NCBI GenBank assembly: GCA_019637555.1
Contig: JAHBVK010000028.1
Location: forward strand, 1-64,000
Source: Anaerolineae bacterium
GTDB taxonomy: Bacteria; Chloroflexota; Anaerolineae; Aggregatilineales; UBA2796
Length of the DNA: 64,000 bases
Reading direction: 5' to 3'
Numbering within the stretch: the first letter of the stretch is position 1; each line of letters begins with the position of its first letter. Shown here in pieces: positions 8,355 to 16,816 of the stretch. The translations under genes were made by a program, and so were the position numbers. The notes beneath the pieces are model-generated. The model was not told the origin of the DNA, ran no database searches, and was given only the letters and a program-made list of their open reading frames with translations.

Positions 8355-9734
8355 ATGATCACAGGTCCCACCTTTGAGGAAATGCTGCATCCTCACAAAA
8401 TCGATTCTGCTATCCGTGCGAAAGCAAACAACGCTCGAAAAGCCGCCCCACTCGATCCGATCAACTTGTTCAACATTACGTGGCGCGATATTGACAACAA
8501 TATCTGCCACATCGTGCTGCCAAAAGAACTAACAGGTGTCGATTGCGACATCGTGGTGCTGTACGGACGAGAATTCCCGTCTGGCAGCCACAAAGTTGGT
8601 GCAGCGTACTCTGTGCTGCTAGAGAAAGAATTATTCGGAGAAGTCGATCCTGCTGTCCACACGCTGGTGTGGCCCTCGACGGGCAATTATGGCATCGGCG
8701 GCGCGTGGGTCGGTGGACGGATGGGTTGCAAGAGCGTAGTGGTGCTGCCTGAAGGCATGAGCCGCGAACGTTTCCAGCGAATCGAATCTTACGGCGCTAG
8801 TGTGATCAAGACAGTTGGCTCGGAGAGCAACGTCAAGGAAATCTACGATAAGACACATGAACTGGCACGCGATCCTAATACACGCATCCTCAACCAATTC
8901 GAGGTGATGGGTAACTACCGCTTCCACTATCATGTGACAGGCAATACTCTGGTCGAACTGGCGGCGGAATTGCAGCAGCGTGGAATCGGTAATGGTCAGA
9001 TCAATGCGTGGGTTTCGGCGACGGGAAGTGCAGGTACTATCGCCGCTGGTGATCGCGTAAAGCAGGTATGGTCAGACTCGAAAATCGTCTGTTTGGAACC
9101 GATCCAATGCCCGACGCTGTTCAACAACGGTTACGGCGTTCATGATATTCAGGGCATCGGTGATAAGCATGTCCCATGGATTCACAACACATGGAACACC
9201 GATGCCTTGATGTGCATCGACGATATGAGCTGCAAGAAGGGTTTGCAACTACTGAGTGAAGAAAGCGGACAGGAAACTCTAGTCAAACGTTACGGCGCAA
9301 GTGAAGCAGTAGTGCGGCAGATGTCCACGATGTTTGGTATTAGCGGCATTTGCAACGTGCTCGGTGCGATCAAGACTGCCAAGTATTTTGGTTATGGCAA
9401 AGGCGATTTGGTGGCGACGGTGGCGACGGATGCACTGGACCGTTACTACAGCGTGATGGACGATATGCGAGCGCAATTTGGCTGGTTGGACGAGGCATCC
9501 GCTTCGGGTCGTGTTGAGGGCATCTTCCATGCCGCTGCTACCGATTGGGTGCAACCGGGTACGCGCGAGAATCGGGAACGCTGGCACAACCTGAAGTATT
9601 ACACGTGGGTTGAGCAACAGGGCAAGACCGTCGAAGAACTCGACGCTCAGCGCGATCCGCAGTGGTGGCGGGCGCATCAGGCACGGGTGGCTGAGATCGA
9701 TGCACGGCTGACCGCAGCCAGAAAATCGCAATAA
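8355..9734 (+). CDS. Fold-type-II PLP enzyme, cysteine-synthase-like, function unknown
   Basis: A 459-residue member of the tryptophan-synthase-beta/cysteine-synthase superfamily. The Schiff-base lysine is K80 in PSGSHKVGAA; the substrate loop is WPSTGNYGIGG and the phosphate-binding loop ATGSAGTIAAGD. It is about 130 residues longer than CysK, with an N-terminal extension (1-60) and a long C-terminal tail ending in a Trp-rich helical segment. AGGAAAA upstream is the ribosome site. The reaction is unknown: it is neither a standard cysteine synthase nor a threonine synthase. It is followed 13 bases later by an uncharacterised gene, so the two may act together. Confidence 0.8.
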   Translation: MITGPTFEEMLHPHKIDSAIRAKANNARKAAPLDPINLFNITWRDIDNNICHIVLPKELTGVDCDIVVLYGREFPSGSHKVGAAYSVLLEKELFGEVDPAVHTLVWPSTGNYGIGGAWVGGRMGCKSVVVLPEGMSRERFQRIESYGASVIKTVGSESNVKEIYDKTHELARDPNTRILNQFEVMGNYRFHYHVTGNTLVELAAELQQRGIGNGQINAWVSATGSAGTIAAGDRVKQVWSDSKIVCLEPIQCPTLFNNGYGVHDIQGIGDKHVPWIHNTWNTDALMCIDDMSCKKGLQLLSEESGQETLVKRYGASEAVVRQMSTMFGISGICNVLGAIKTAKYFGYGKGDLVATVATDALDRYYSVMDDMRAQFGWLDEASASGRVEGIFHAAATDWVQPGTRENRERWHNLKYYTWVEQQGKTVEELDAQRDPQWWRAHQARVAEIDARLTAARKSQ

Positions 9735-9747
9735 GTGTTTTAAGCCC

Positions 9748-10389
9748 ATGTACCCTGAAGATCGCGTGCTTATTGGCGTCATCAACCGTAAGGTCGATTT
9801 CGAAATGGCACGCGAACACGGTTGGTATCGTATTCCGGTTGAGCGTGCGCCCCGCATGATCGAGACGGAATATCTGGGCTTCTTCTTGAGTAGCGAGTTC
9901 GGCAAGCGCAACGGCAGCATCTGTTACTACGCACGCTGCAAGGGACACGAATTGGTGCGTCGCCGCGATCTATTACCAGACGAAGCGGATCACAAGCGGG
10001 CGGATAAGTGGTACTACAAGTTCAGCATCGGTCCACTGCAAGAGAAGACTCCACCGATTTCGAATCCTACGCGGCGCAGCATTGCCTTCGTATTTAGCAC
10101 ATGGGACCGATTCATCGCTGCGACGAAGATCGCCGATCTGTACAGCACCGCCGATTTCTATGTGGAGCGTGTTAGCCGCGCTCTCAACGCACAAGGTATT
10201 GATCTAGCGCCAGATCAGTTATGGCAAGATGGCGATCTACGGCGCAAGATCAGTACTTTGCGTAGGCAGCTTTCCGAGATACTGGCGAAATCAGAGGATG
10301 AAGATGATGTCTCTACCCGTGAGGCGCTGCAAGAAGCGATCAAATCACTTGGTGATCTGCCATTTCTAGATATACCGTTCGAGGGTTGA
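9748..10389 (+). CDS. Conserved hypothetical protein
   Basis: A 213-residue soluble protein that I cannot place in a characterised family. The N-terminal ~110 residues (DRVLIGVINRKVDFEMA, HGWYRIPVERAP, SICYYARCKGHEL) alternate predicted strands and aromatic residues. The sequence then reads RRSIAFVFSTWDRFIAATKI and ends in a charged helical region (residues 160-200) that could form a coiled coil. It has no signal peptide or membrane segment. It starts 13 bases after the PLP enzyme and is probably cotranscribed. It could be a small nucleic-acid-binding or nuclease-associated domain, but nothing in the sequence proves this. Confidence 0.65.
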   Translation: MYPEDRVLIGVINRKVDFEMAREHGWYRIPVERAPRMIETEYLGFFLSSEFGKRNGSICYYARCKGHELVRRRDLLPDEADHKRADKWYYKFSIGPLQEKTPPISNPTRRSIAFVFSTWDRFIAATKIADLYSTADFYVERVSRALNAQGIDLAPDQLWQDGDLRRKISTLRRQLSEILAKSEDEDDVSTREALQEAIKSLGDLPFLDIPFEG

Positions 10390-10515
10390 AACCGTCGATT
10401 TCTTGTAAATTTCTTATTCTACTGTAGTGTCTTTCCAGTCGATTTCATTGTAGAATCGCCTGATTGATGGTGGGTAAGTACAACAGAGAAACACAGCTAC
10501 AAACGGAGTTTACGG

Positions 10516-11202
10516 ATGAACCCCCAGAATCTCATAATTCCCAGTGTAATTGAAACTACCGGACGCGGAGAGCGCGTTTATGATATTTACTCGCTGCTGC
10601 TCAAGGATCGCATTGTGTTCCTGGGTACGCCGATCAACGATCAAGTGGCAAACTTGATCGTGGCGCAGTTGCTCTATCTGGCGCATGAAGACCCCGAAAA
10701 AGAGATCATGATGTACATCAACAGCCCCGGTGGTAGCGTCTACTCCGGTATGGCGATTTACGACGCCATGCAGTTGATCCCTGCGCCAGTCTCCACCTAT
10801 GCACTCGGTCTGACCGCCAGCTTCGGCACCGTGCTGCTGACGGCAGGCGCAAAGGGTCGTCGGTTTGCTCTACCCAATGCTACAGTGCACATGCACCAAC
10901 CATTGACAGGTGGTATGAGTGGGCAGGCGTCGGACATCATGATTCAGGCGAACGAGATTCAGCGATTGAAGACCCGCTTGCTGGACATTCTGTCGGAAGC
11001 TACCGGTCAAACCCGCGAGGTGATTGATCGTGATGCTGATCGTGACTTCTATCTGGATGCTTATAAGGCGAAGGAATACGGATTAATCGATCAGGTACTG
11101 GAACCGCGGCAGGCGGTGCAAGCTGCCAAAGTCGGTCAGATCGCTAGTGGTGTCCGTGTGGTCGGGGCGCTGCCAGATGGCGAGAAGGTTGCCCGGAACT
11201 GA
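10516..11202 (+). CDS. clpP: ATP-dependent Clp protease proteolytic subunit
   Basis: A 228-residue ClpP serine peptidase, the barrel that degrades proteins unfolded by ClpX or ClpC. The catalytic triad is Ser102 (LTASFGT), His127 (HMHQPL) and Asp177 (DADRDFYL), placed by comparison with the E. coli enzyme. The Gly-rich oxyanion region NSPGGSV is present. The C-terminus is about 20 residues longer than usual. No clpX or clpC lies in the window. The gene starts about 125 bases after the hypothetical protein and ends at a strong hairpin, so it is probably monocistronic. Confidence 0.95.
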   Translation: MNPQNLIIPSVIETTGRGERVYDIYSLLLKDRIVFLGTPINDQVANLIVAQLLYLAHEDPEKEIMMYINSPGGSVYSGMAIYDAMQLIPAPVSTYALGLTASFGTVLLTAGAKGRRFALPNATVHMHQPLTGGMSGQASDIMIQANEIQRLKTRLLDILSEATGQTREVIDRDADRDFYLDAYKAKEYGLIDQVLEPRQAVQAAKVGQIASGVRVVGALPDGEKVARN

Positions 11203-11227
11203 GGCAACAAGCTTAGTAGCGAATTAT

Positions 11228-11262
11228 ATACGGCTTGGGACTACACCCAAGCCGTATTTGAT
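11228..11262 (+). terminator. Terminator after clpP
   Basis: A perfect 12-bp stem (ATACGGCTTGGG at 11228-11239 with its complement at 11246-11257) around a six-base loop, followed by a short T-rich tail. The T-run is weak, but position and stem strength support termination. Confidence 0.7.
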
Positions 11263-11377
11263 TCCACTGAAAAGCAAGACGTTAAAACTGCCAATGTTCA
11301 AGTTTATTCCTTCGCGCTAGAATCAGCGCAATCTTATCGATCAGGATGTTCTCGAACGTCCGAGGCAGCGCATACCG

Positions 11378-12352
11378 TTGGTCACCATTAGCGTTGATAC
11401 CACCCCCAACATTTCTCTGGCAGGAGTGTCGGTCATCATCCCCACATTTCTGGGCGCGGATTATCTGGAAGAGACGTTAGGCGCATTACAGCGGCAGAAC
11501 TATGCTGCACCAGTCGAGATCATCGCAGTTGATTCCGGCTCAACCGATGGTACATTGGATATCTTACGCCGATTCGGTGTGACGATTGTGCCTATTGCGC
11601 CGGAATGCTTCAGTCACGGCTATGCACGTAACCTCGGTGTGCGCTGGGCACGCAATCCGATTGTAGTGTTTATGAGTCAGGATGCGGTGCCAGCTAATCC
11701 TGATCTACTACAGAATCTGGTCGCTGCCTTGGAGTTGCCTAATGTGGCAGCGGTATATGCTCGCCAATTACCGCGATCAACAGCGACACCACTAGAAACC
11801 TTCTTCCAATTGCATGTATATCCCGATCAGAGCAAGCGCTATGAAGTGCAGCGAGAGGAACGCTTAACGCTAAATCGGGTGTTCTTCTCCAATGTGTGCA
11901 GCGCGGCGCGACGTGAGATATGTGTATCCTACCCTTTCAACGAAACGCTAGTAATGAGCGAAGATCAGGCATTCGCGCGGGAATTGTTGTTAGCGGGCTA
12001 TGCGACGTATTACCACGCTGATGCACAGGTGGTTCATTCGCACCGTTATTCCTTACCTCGATTGTTCAGGCGCAACTTCGACAGCGCTTATTCTTTGCAG
12101 GGCGTCACCGAAGATAGTGGAATTGATTTGTTGCAGCAAGCTGTTACCTATATCGGTGCTGAGGTCAGCTATTTACTCGCCCGACATCAATGGCGCTGGC
12201 TGCTCTATTTGCCGTTGTATGAGGCAGTACGTATCGCCGGAAGACTGCTCGGCGGACATACTCAGTTGCTCTCTCGAGATTGGCTGCGCAGCCTGAGCCT
12301 CAACCGTGCTTACTGGGCGCGCGAATCGCATTCGCGTTCCTCGCTCTCCTAG
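11378..12352 (+). CDS. GT2 glycosyltransferase, rhamnosyltransferase-like
   Basis: A 324-residue family 2 glycosyltransferase. The N-terminal domain has VSVIIPTFLGADYLEETL, VDSGSTDGT, and FMSQDAVP, which replaces the usual DxD and resembles the QDA/P motif of bacterial rhamnosyltransferases such as RfbF and WbbL. No signal peptide is seen. The TTG start at 11378 is the most upstream possible; the ribosome site there is weak, so the true start is uncertain. The ABC permease gene begins four bases after its stop, pointing to assembly of an exported surface polysaccharide. Confidence 0.85.
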   Translation: MVTISVDTTPNISLAGVSVIIPTFLGADYLEETLGALQRQNYAAPVEIIAVDSGSTDGTLDILRRFGVTIVPIAPECFSHGYARNLGVRWARNPIVVFMSQDAVPANPDLLQNLVAALELPNVAAVYARQLPRSTATPLETFFQLHVYPDQSKRYEVQREERLTLNRVFFSNVCSAARREICVSYPFNETLVMSEDQAFARELLLAGYATYYHADAQVVHSHRYSLPRLFRRNFDSAYSLQGVTEDSGIDLLQQAVTYIGAEVSYLLARHQWRWLLYLPLYEAVRIAGRLLGGHTQLLSRDWLRSLSLNRAYWARESHSRSSLS

Positions 12353-12356
12353 CCCA

Positions 12357-13151
12357 ATGACGTTACCCAACGCCAGTGTCTGGCAGTACCGCGCGGCGGT
12401 TTTTAATCTGGCGCTGCTGCGGCTGCGCGTGCGCTACAATAATTCTGCCCTCGGCTTCCTGTGGAGTTTGGGCAATCCGTTATTCTTTATGTTGGTGTTC
12501 ACTTTTGTGTTCACCGTGTTACTGAATAACGACACCCCCAACTATCCGGTATTTGTACTCTCCGCCACTATGCCGTGGAACTTTTTCAATACCACCGTAC
12601 TGGGCATGATGGCGATCCTGCCGGGCGAGCGCGAACTGATCACCAAGCTGTCGTTCCCGCGCGAGATTTTGCCTTTCTCCGTTGTAATCGCTGATTTCAT
12701 CAACTTTGCTATTGGAATCGCTGCTATCAATTTGATCCTGATTGTGATTGGGCAAGGCGCGGGTTTGCCACTGCTGGCGCTACCACTGGTAATGTTGATC
12801 CTGACGTTGTTTGCCTGCGGACTTGGATTGCTGTTGGCGACAATCAATATCTGGCTGCGCGATATGCAAGAAGTGATGGGCATCCTATTGTTCGGTTGGT
12901 TCTTCGTGACCCCTATCGTTTATTCATTAGATGTGATCACGCGCGACGTGAATGGCGTGCCCTTGAAGGCGATCATTCAGGTCGTCAATCCAATGGCGGG
13001 AATCATCAGCATGTTCCGGCAGGTGATCTATTCACATGAGTTCCCCGATAGTACGACGCTGCTAATAAGCGGCACTATCAGCGTGATCTTATTCGCAGCC
13101 GGATTGTTCGTTTTTCGCCGCTTGAGTCCGCGTTTTGCTGAGGAAGTCTAG
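12357..13151 (+). CDS. ABC-2 polysaccharide export permease (Wzm/TagG type)
   Basis: A 264-residue inner-membrane permease with about six membrane segments. The N-terminal region (RYNNSALGFLWSLGNPLFFM, with the RVRYNNSALG cytoplasmic motif) is characteristic of O-antigen and teichoic-acid exporters. The ATG at 12357 is used rather than an upstream start that would overlap the glycosyltransferase. It pairs with the ATPase gene one base downstream to form an exporter that flips lipid-linked glycan across the membrane. Confidence 0.9.
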   Translation: MTLPNASVWQYRAAVFNLALLRLRVRYNNSALGFLWSLGNPLFFMLVFTFVFTVLLNNDTPNYPVFVLSATMPWNFFNTTVLGMMAILPGERELITKLSFPREILPFSVVIADFINFAIGIAAINLILIVIGQGAGLPLLALPLVMLILTLFACGLGLLLATINIWLRDMQEVMGILLFGWFFVTPIVYSLDVITRDVNGVPLKAIIQVVNPMAGIISMFRQVIYSHEFPDSTTLLISGTISVILFAAGLFVFRRLSPRFAEEV

Positions 13152-13152
13152 C

Positions 13153-13908
13153 GTGTCCGCCGAACCTTGTATCATCCTCAATAACGTGAGCAAGCGCTTC
13201 TATATTCAACGAGAACAGGCACGCCGACTTTCTACCGTCATGGTCAATCTACTGCGTTTACGCCGCCCTCGTGCGCGGATGCCATTCATCGCCGTGCGCG
13301 AAGTCTCGTTCTCGATCTCGCCCGGTGAGACGGTGGGAATCATCGGCGCGAATGGCAGTGGCAAAAGCACGCTGCTTAAACTGATTGCGGGTATTTACCG
13401 CCCGACGGCTGGCTCGATCACTGTGAATCGGCGCTTGGTTGGCTTGCTAGAACTGGGGGCAGGATTTAATGGGGAACTCAGTGGACGCGAGAATATCTTC
13501 CTCAATGGATCTCTACTTGGCAGAACGCGCCGCCAAATGCAGGAACAAGTAGATGCCATCATTGACTTCGCAGAAATACGCGACTTCATCGATACCCCGC
13601 TGAAACATTATTCCAGCGGCATGAAAGTGCGCTTGGGTTTCGCCATCGCTATTCATGTGGATGCTGAAATCATGCTGCTAGATGAAGTGCTGGCGGTAGG
13701 GGATGCCAATTTTCAACAGAAGTGCATCGCGCGGTTGGAGCAGTTTCAAGCAGAAGGGCGAACAATGATCCTCGTCTCCCATGCGACGGATTTGCTGATC
13801 AGGTTGTGCCGACGGGCGATCTGGATGCAGCGTGGCGCGGTGATGGCGGACGGGGCGACCAACGAGGTTGCCGCTGCTTACTCCGAGTTCATGAAAAAGC
13901 TCGGCTGA
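13153..13908 (+). CDS. ABC polysaccharide export ATPase (Wzt/TagH type)
   Basis: A 251-residue ABC ATPase with Walker A GANGSGKST, signature YSSGMKVRLGFA and Walker B IMLLDEVLAVGD. The YSSGM signature and DEVLAVGD are characteristic of O-antigen/teichoic-acid exporters. The C-terminal glycan-binding domain found in some Wzt proteins is absent. GTG 13153 is chosen because AGGAAG at 13141-13146 is well placed; the frame itself is open from 13135. It forms an operon with the permease and GT2 genes. Confidence 0.92.
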   Translation: MSAEPCIILNNVSKRFYIQREQARRLSTVMVNLLRLRRPRARMPFIAVREVSFSISPGETVGIIGANGSGKSTLLKLIAGIYRPTAGSITVNRRLVGLLELGAGFNGELSGRENIFLNGSLLGRTRRQMQEQVDAIIDFAEIRDFIDTPLKHYSSGMKVRLGFAIAIHVDAEIMLLDEVLAVGDANFQQKCIARLEQFQAEGRTMILVSHATDLLIRLCRRAIWMQRGAVMADGATNEVAAAYSEFMKKLG

Positions 13909-14000
13909 TATTAGAAGCGCATCAGAAATCCCTCATCTGTGCATCATCGTAAACGAAGTCTGCGTATTCACATGATATAGGCGTAACAATGAGGTGTATC

Positions 14001-14369
14001 ATGTGGTCGCAGTATCGTCCCGTCTATCATCGACATGGGTTTGGCGGGTTTAGCTGGTTCGTTCCTATTGTGTTCGGGTGGTTGTTTATCAGCTTCCTGT
14101 TCTGGGGCGGCTTCAAACTGCTCGGCTTTCTGCTTCCGCTGTTATTCATCGGTTGGGTTGTGAGTTTGTTTTTCCGTACTAATCGCCATCATGGCGGTTG
14201 GAATCGTGGCTACTACGCTGATCGTGGCAGTGATTGGGGTTACGGCTATGAGAAGCGCAAGAATGACGAAAAGCGGAAGAATGATTGGCTTGGCTCTGAT
14301 GGTGAGCTGCCGATCTATGATGCCAAGCGCAAGCGTAATGAGGATGGCGACGAGATATTTTACGTCTAA
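14001..14369 (+). CDS. Small membrane protein of unknown function
   Basis: A 122-residue protein with two adjacent hydrophobic segments (about 14-36 and 38-56) rich in Gly, Phe and Trp, flanked by a His/Tyr-rich N-terminus and a strongly charged C-terminal tail (repeated KRKND, acidic end). ATG 14001 follows GAGGTG with five to six bases of spacing; an ATG at 13989 is in frame but has no ribosome site. No family recognised. It ends in a strong terminator and appears monocistronic. Confidence 0.65.
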   Translation: MWSQYRPVYHRHGFGGFSWFVPIVFGWLFISFLFWGGFKLLGFLLPLLFIGWVVSLFFRTNRHHGGWNRGYYADRGSDWGYGYEKRKNDEKRKNDWLGSDGELPIYDAKRKRNEDGDEIFYV

Positions 14370-14395
14370 CCTTCGATTAGGTGAAAACGAATTTG

Positions 14396-14428
14396 CAGGG
14401 TGCGAGGATCACATCGCGCCCTGTTTTA
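14396..14428 (+). terminator. Terminator between convergent genes
   Basis: A 10-bp stem with one G-T pair (arms 14396-14405 and 14414-14423) and an eight-base loop, then TTTTATTAT. It serves the plus-strand small membrane protein gene and lies against the stop of the minus-strand Roadblock gene. Confidence 0.75.
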
Positions 14429-14833
14429 TTATCCCTTGAGGATTTCAGCGATGTCTTTGGCAATGCGTGCTGAAGCGTACAGCACCGGACCGATCTTCTG
14501 ATCCTTATCCAGCAGCACGGCTAAAGTAGCACGCCCAGCAGGATAGACCACCATCACGCCGTTTTCGCCTTCGATCAGCAAGCGCTCCATATCCCCTTGA
14601 GCCAGTCGCCCAAGTGTGCGTTCCGCCAGACCGATCAGGGTGGCAGCCATCGCTGCTACCTGTGGACTGCTGGTGGGATTTGCAAGCACGTCATCTTCAT
14701 TACCGGGCGGAAATGAGGCTACCAGCAAGCCATCGCGATTAACCACCACCGATGCCTTGACACCCTGAACCGCCGCATGAAGTTTACGCAGCGTTTCGTC
14801 GATAACTTCCTGTCTAAATCTGGGCTTGCCCAT
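14429..14833 (-). CDS. Roadblock/LC7-domain protein
   Basis: A 134-residue single-domain protein with the Roadblock/LC7 pattern: VNRDGLLVASFPPG strand-turn-strand, the helix with AAMAATLIGLAERTLGRL, then IEGENGVMVVYPAGRATLAVLLDK. In bacteria such proteins usually dimerise and regulate small Ras-like GTPases (MglB with MglA). No GTPase gene is adjacent. It lies downstream of the DegT and response-regulator genes on the same strand but has its own possible promoter, so its link to the regulators is only positional. Confidence 0.85.
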   Translation of the reverse strand: MGKPRFRQEVIDETLRKLHAAVQGVKASVVVNRDGLLVASFPPGNEDDVLANPTSSPQVAAMAATLIGLAERTLGRLAQGDMERLLIEGENGVMVVYPAGRATLAVLLDKDQKIGPVLYASARIAKDIAEILKG

Positions 14834-14893
14834 CTTTTATCTCTCTCAGTAGCTCTCGCGCTTGCGCTGATATGAGTGCTTGAACTGCGAACT

Positions 14894-14924
14894 ATTGTAG
14901 CAGCACACATGCTTAATTGTGCAA
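14894..14924 (-). promoter_or_regulatory. Possible extended -10 promoter of the Roadblock gene
   Basis: On the minus strand TGC directly precedes TACAAT (14894-14899), an extended -10. TTGCAC lies 19 bp further upstream (14919-14924), a longer spacer than ideal. It sits at the stop of the DegT gene. Confidence 0.4.
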
Positions 14925-14927
14925 GCC

Positions 14928-15953
14928 TTAGCAGGAATTTGCTGGATTGTTATGTGATCGAATCACTTGAATCGCCCGTTGTAGATAGGAATTATCGACA
15001 CTGTCATCGACCCATAAATTGATCAATTTGCTCGCTAGATCAGCGGTGGCGGCATTTTGCCCAAGCAAGCGGCTCAATGGCGTGTACAGCTTGGTCGCCA
15101 GCACGCCAGATCGCGCCAGCGCATGAGCAATCCGCCTGGCAGCATGGGACGACTGTGCAGCAAAGGTGTAGCGCCAAATGGAATCGGTAGGATAGATAGC
15201 AGGACGTGTTAAAGATAGATCGGAAAGGGACTCTTGCAACCATAGTGCTTTTTCGTTCCGCTGAGTGACCCGCAGCGGCAGCGTCTGCCAATCCGCAAGT
15301 ATGCCATTTACGTTCGCGGGTGTATTGTCGAAAGTACGGAGCAGATTCCGCGCGAGTAGTCTTAATTGTAGTTCGTAGCCTTTTGCTGCTGCTGGATCGA
15401 GCACAACAGAGAGGGCGCGACGTACTGCTGACCAATCGGGTTCGAGTGTCAGCAGATCCGCGCGAACTAGATCGGCAAGCGAATCATCATTGAGCATTAG
15501 CACTCCACCATGTCCGCCGATCATCTTGGTAGGATCAAAGCTTAGAAAGCTCAGATCGCCTGCTGTGCCAACATTGACTCCGCCGAGTCCTTGGACGGCA
15601 TCTTCGATGATGGGTAGGTGCGGAGCAGCGACACGAATCGCCGGTATATCAACTACATGACCAAATAGATGCGCTACGAGTATGGCGCGAGTATTCGTTG
15701 TGATTGCTGCTGCGATGGTCGTTGGCGTAACGGTGTAGCGATCCACTGAGACGGCAGCAAAGCGGGGAACAGCGCCTGCTAGCAAGATGCCGTCGAGTAT
15801 TGTTGAACAGAGTAGATCGGGAATGACAATCTCGACAGGCTGATCAGGGTATTGACATACGATGGAACGTACAGCTAGCCACAGTGCCGTTGTTCCGCGT
15901 CCGCACAGAATTTGATGTCGATAGCCGAATGTGGAAAGATGCGAACTGATCAC
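14928..15953 (-). CDS. DegT/DnrJ/EryC1-type PLP aminotransferase
   Basis: A 341-residue fold-type-I aminotransferase of the sugar-amine family. CGRGTTALWLAV binds the cofactor phosphate, EDAVQGLGG contains the pyridine-binding Asp, and SFDPTKMIGGHGG carries the Schiff-base lysine. It is somewhat shorter than typical family members (about 370-390). Homologues transfer an amino group to nucleotide-linked 4-keto or 3-keto sugars; the substrate here is unknown. It starts one base before the response regulator stop at 15955, so it is part of the gatC-regulator transcript. Confidence 0.85.
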   Translation of the reverse strand: MISSHLSTFGYRHQILCGRGTTALWLAVRSIVCQYPDQPVEIVIPDLLCSTILDGILLAGAVPRFAAVSVDRYTVTPTTIAAAITTNTRAILVAHLFGHVVDIPAIRVAAPHLPIIEDAVQGLGGVNVGTAGDLSFLSFDPTKMIGGHGGVLMLNDDSLADLVRADLLTLEPDWSAVRRALSVVLDPAAAKGYELQLRLLARNLLRTFDNTPANVNGILADWQTLPLRVTQRNEKALWLQESLSDLSLTRPAIYPTDSIWRYTFAAQSSHAARRIAHALARSGVLATKLYTPLSRLLGQNAATADLASKLINLWVDDSVDNSYLQRAIQVIRSHNNPANSC

Positions 15954-15954
15954 A

Positions 15955-16809
15955 TCAGACTGCAGCAGATTGTGGCGTGACCAGCTTCGCCGCAGGTGTG
16001 ATGCGCGAAATGGTAAGCTGCATTAGCGGGACAGTCTGCCGTTTGCCACCGTTTTCCCCGATTATTAGGTAACCGCGATCTCGATCAATGAAGTTGTAGA
16101 AACATTTCGAGCCATCATCAAAGCGATGCTTGAGCGTACTGACCAGATGGTTGATATGCGGCGTCATGGTGAAGAGCACATAATGATCTTCGTTATAGAC
16201 TCCTGCCAGATCATCAATTGTGCCTAAAGTGGCGATGGTTTCCGTCACGGTGTAGCTGAAGAATTGGAGTAGTTGTCCAGTCGCGATGAACCCATAAACA
16301 TCGTGGAAGTGGCGCAAACCTGCTATGTGAAGATCAATCTCGGTGCAGTCTAAGCGCCGTGATAATGACAATCGATCCGCGTCGATAATTATTTTCGTCG
16401 GCAGTCCAGTGTTAGGATCGTAAAGTTGTTCGCGGGTGGCGCGTTCAATCGCTCCACGTACACGCAGCGCCAATTCGCCCAGATCGAAGGGCTTGGGGAT
16501 GTAATCGTCTGCGCCGATCAACAATCCGGTTACTTTGTCACTGCGACGATTGCGCTCGGTGAGGAACATCATTGGTAGGTGGCGTGTGAGCGCCGTACGA
16601 CGCAAAGCTCTGGCGACATCGAAGCCATCCATGTCCGGCAACATCACATCCAGCAGAATCAAATTAGGAAACTTAGCGCGCGCTTCGGCAATTGCATCTG
16701 CGCCAGTGAGGACATGAAACACTTCGTAGCCCTGCCCACTCAGGAAGGTGACGAGCATCTCGGCAATATCGACATCATCCTCAACAACCAGAATTCTTCG
16801 GCGGATCAT
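15955..16809 (-). CDS. Response regulator: receiver plus degenerate GGDEF-like domain
   Basis: A 284-residue two-domain regulator. The receiver (about 3-120) has the acidic pair VVEDD, phospho-acceptor Asp54 in ILLDVMLPDMDG, and the conserved Lys in PKPFD. The second domain begins with DPNTGLPTK, like the DxLTGLPNR start of GGDEF domains, but the GG(D/E)EF site is replaced by GVYNEDHY, so cyclic-di-GMP synthesis is unlikely. It ends with NFIDRDRGYL, shared with its neighbour. ATG 16809 is preferred to a GTG at 16836, which would overlap the upstream gene. No DNA-binding domain is present. It is a tandem paralogue of the next gene. Confidence 0.85.
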   Translation of the reverse strand: MIRRRILVVEDDVDIAEMLVTFLSGQGYEVFHVLTGADAIAEARAKFPNLILLDVMLPDMDGFDVARALRRTALTRHLPMMFLTERNRRSDKVTGLLIGADDYIPKPFDLGELALRVRGAIERATREQLYDPNTGLPTKIIIDADRLSLSRRLDCTEIDLHIAGLRHFHDVYGFIATGQLLQFFSYTVTETIATLGTIDDLAGVYNEDHYVLFTMTPHINHLVSTLKHRFDDGSKCFYNFIDRDRGYLIIGENGGKRQTVPLMQLTISRITPAAKLVTPQSAAV

Positions 16810-16816
16810 AACGTTC

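Noticed and set aside
9279-9920. 213-residue minus-strand open frame
   Set aside because: Antisense to the PLP enzyme and next gene, no ribosome site and no domain.
10394-10455. Imperfect direct repeat GTCGATTTC(T/AT)TGTA before clpP
   Set aside because: Two short AT-rich copies 44 bases apart, not aligned with a convincing promoter; could be chance.
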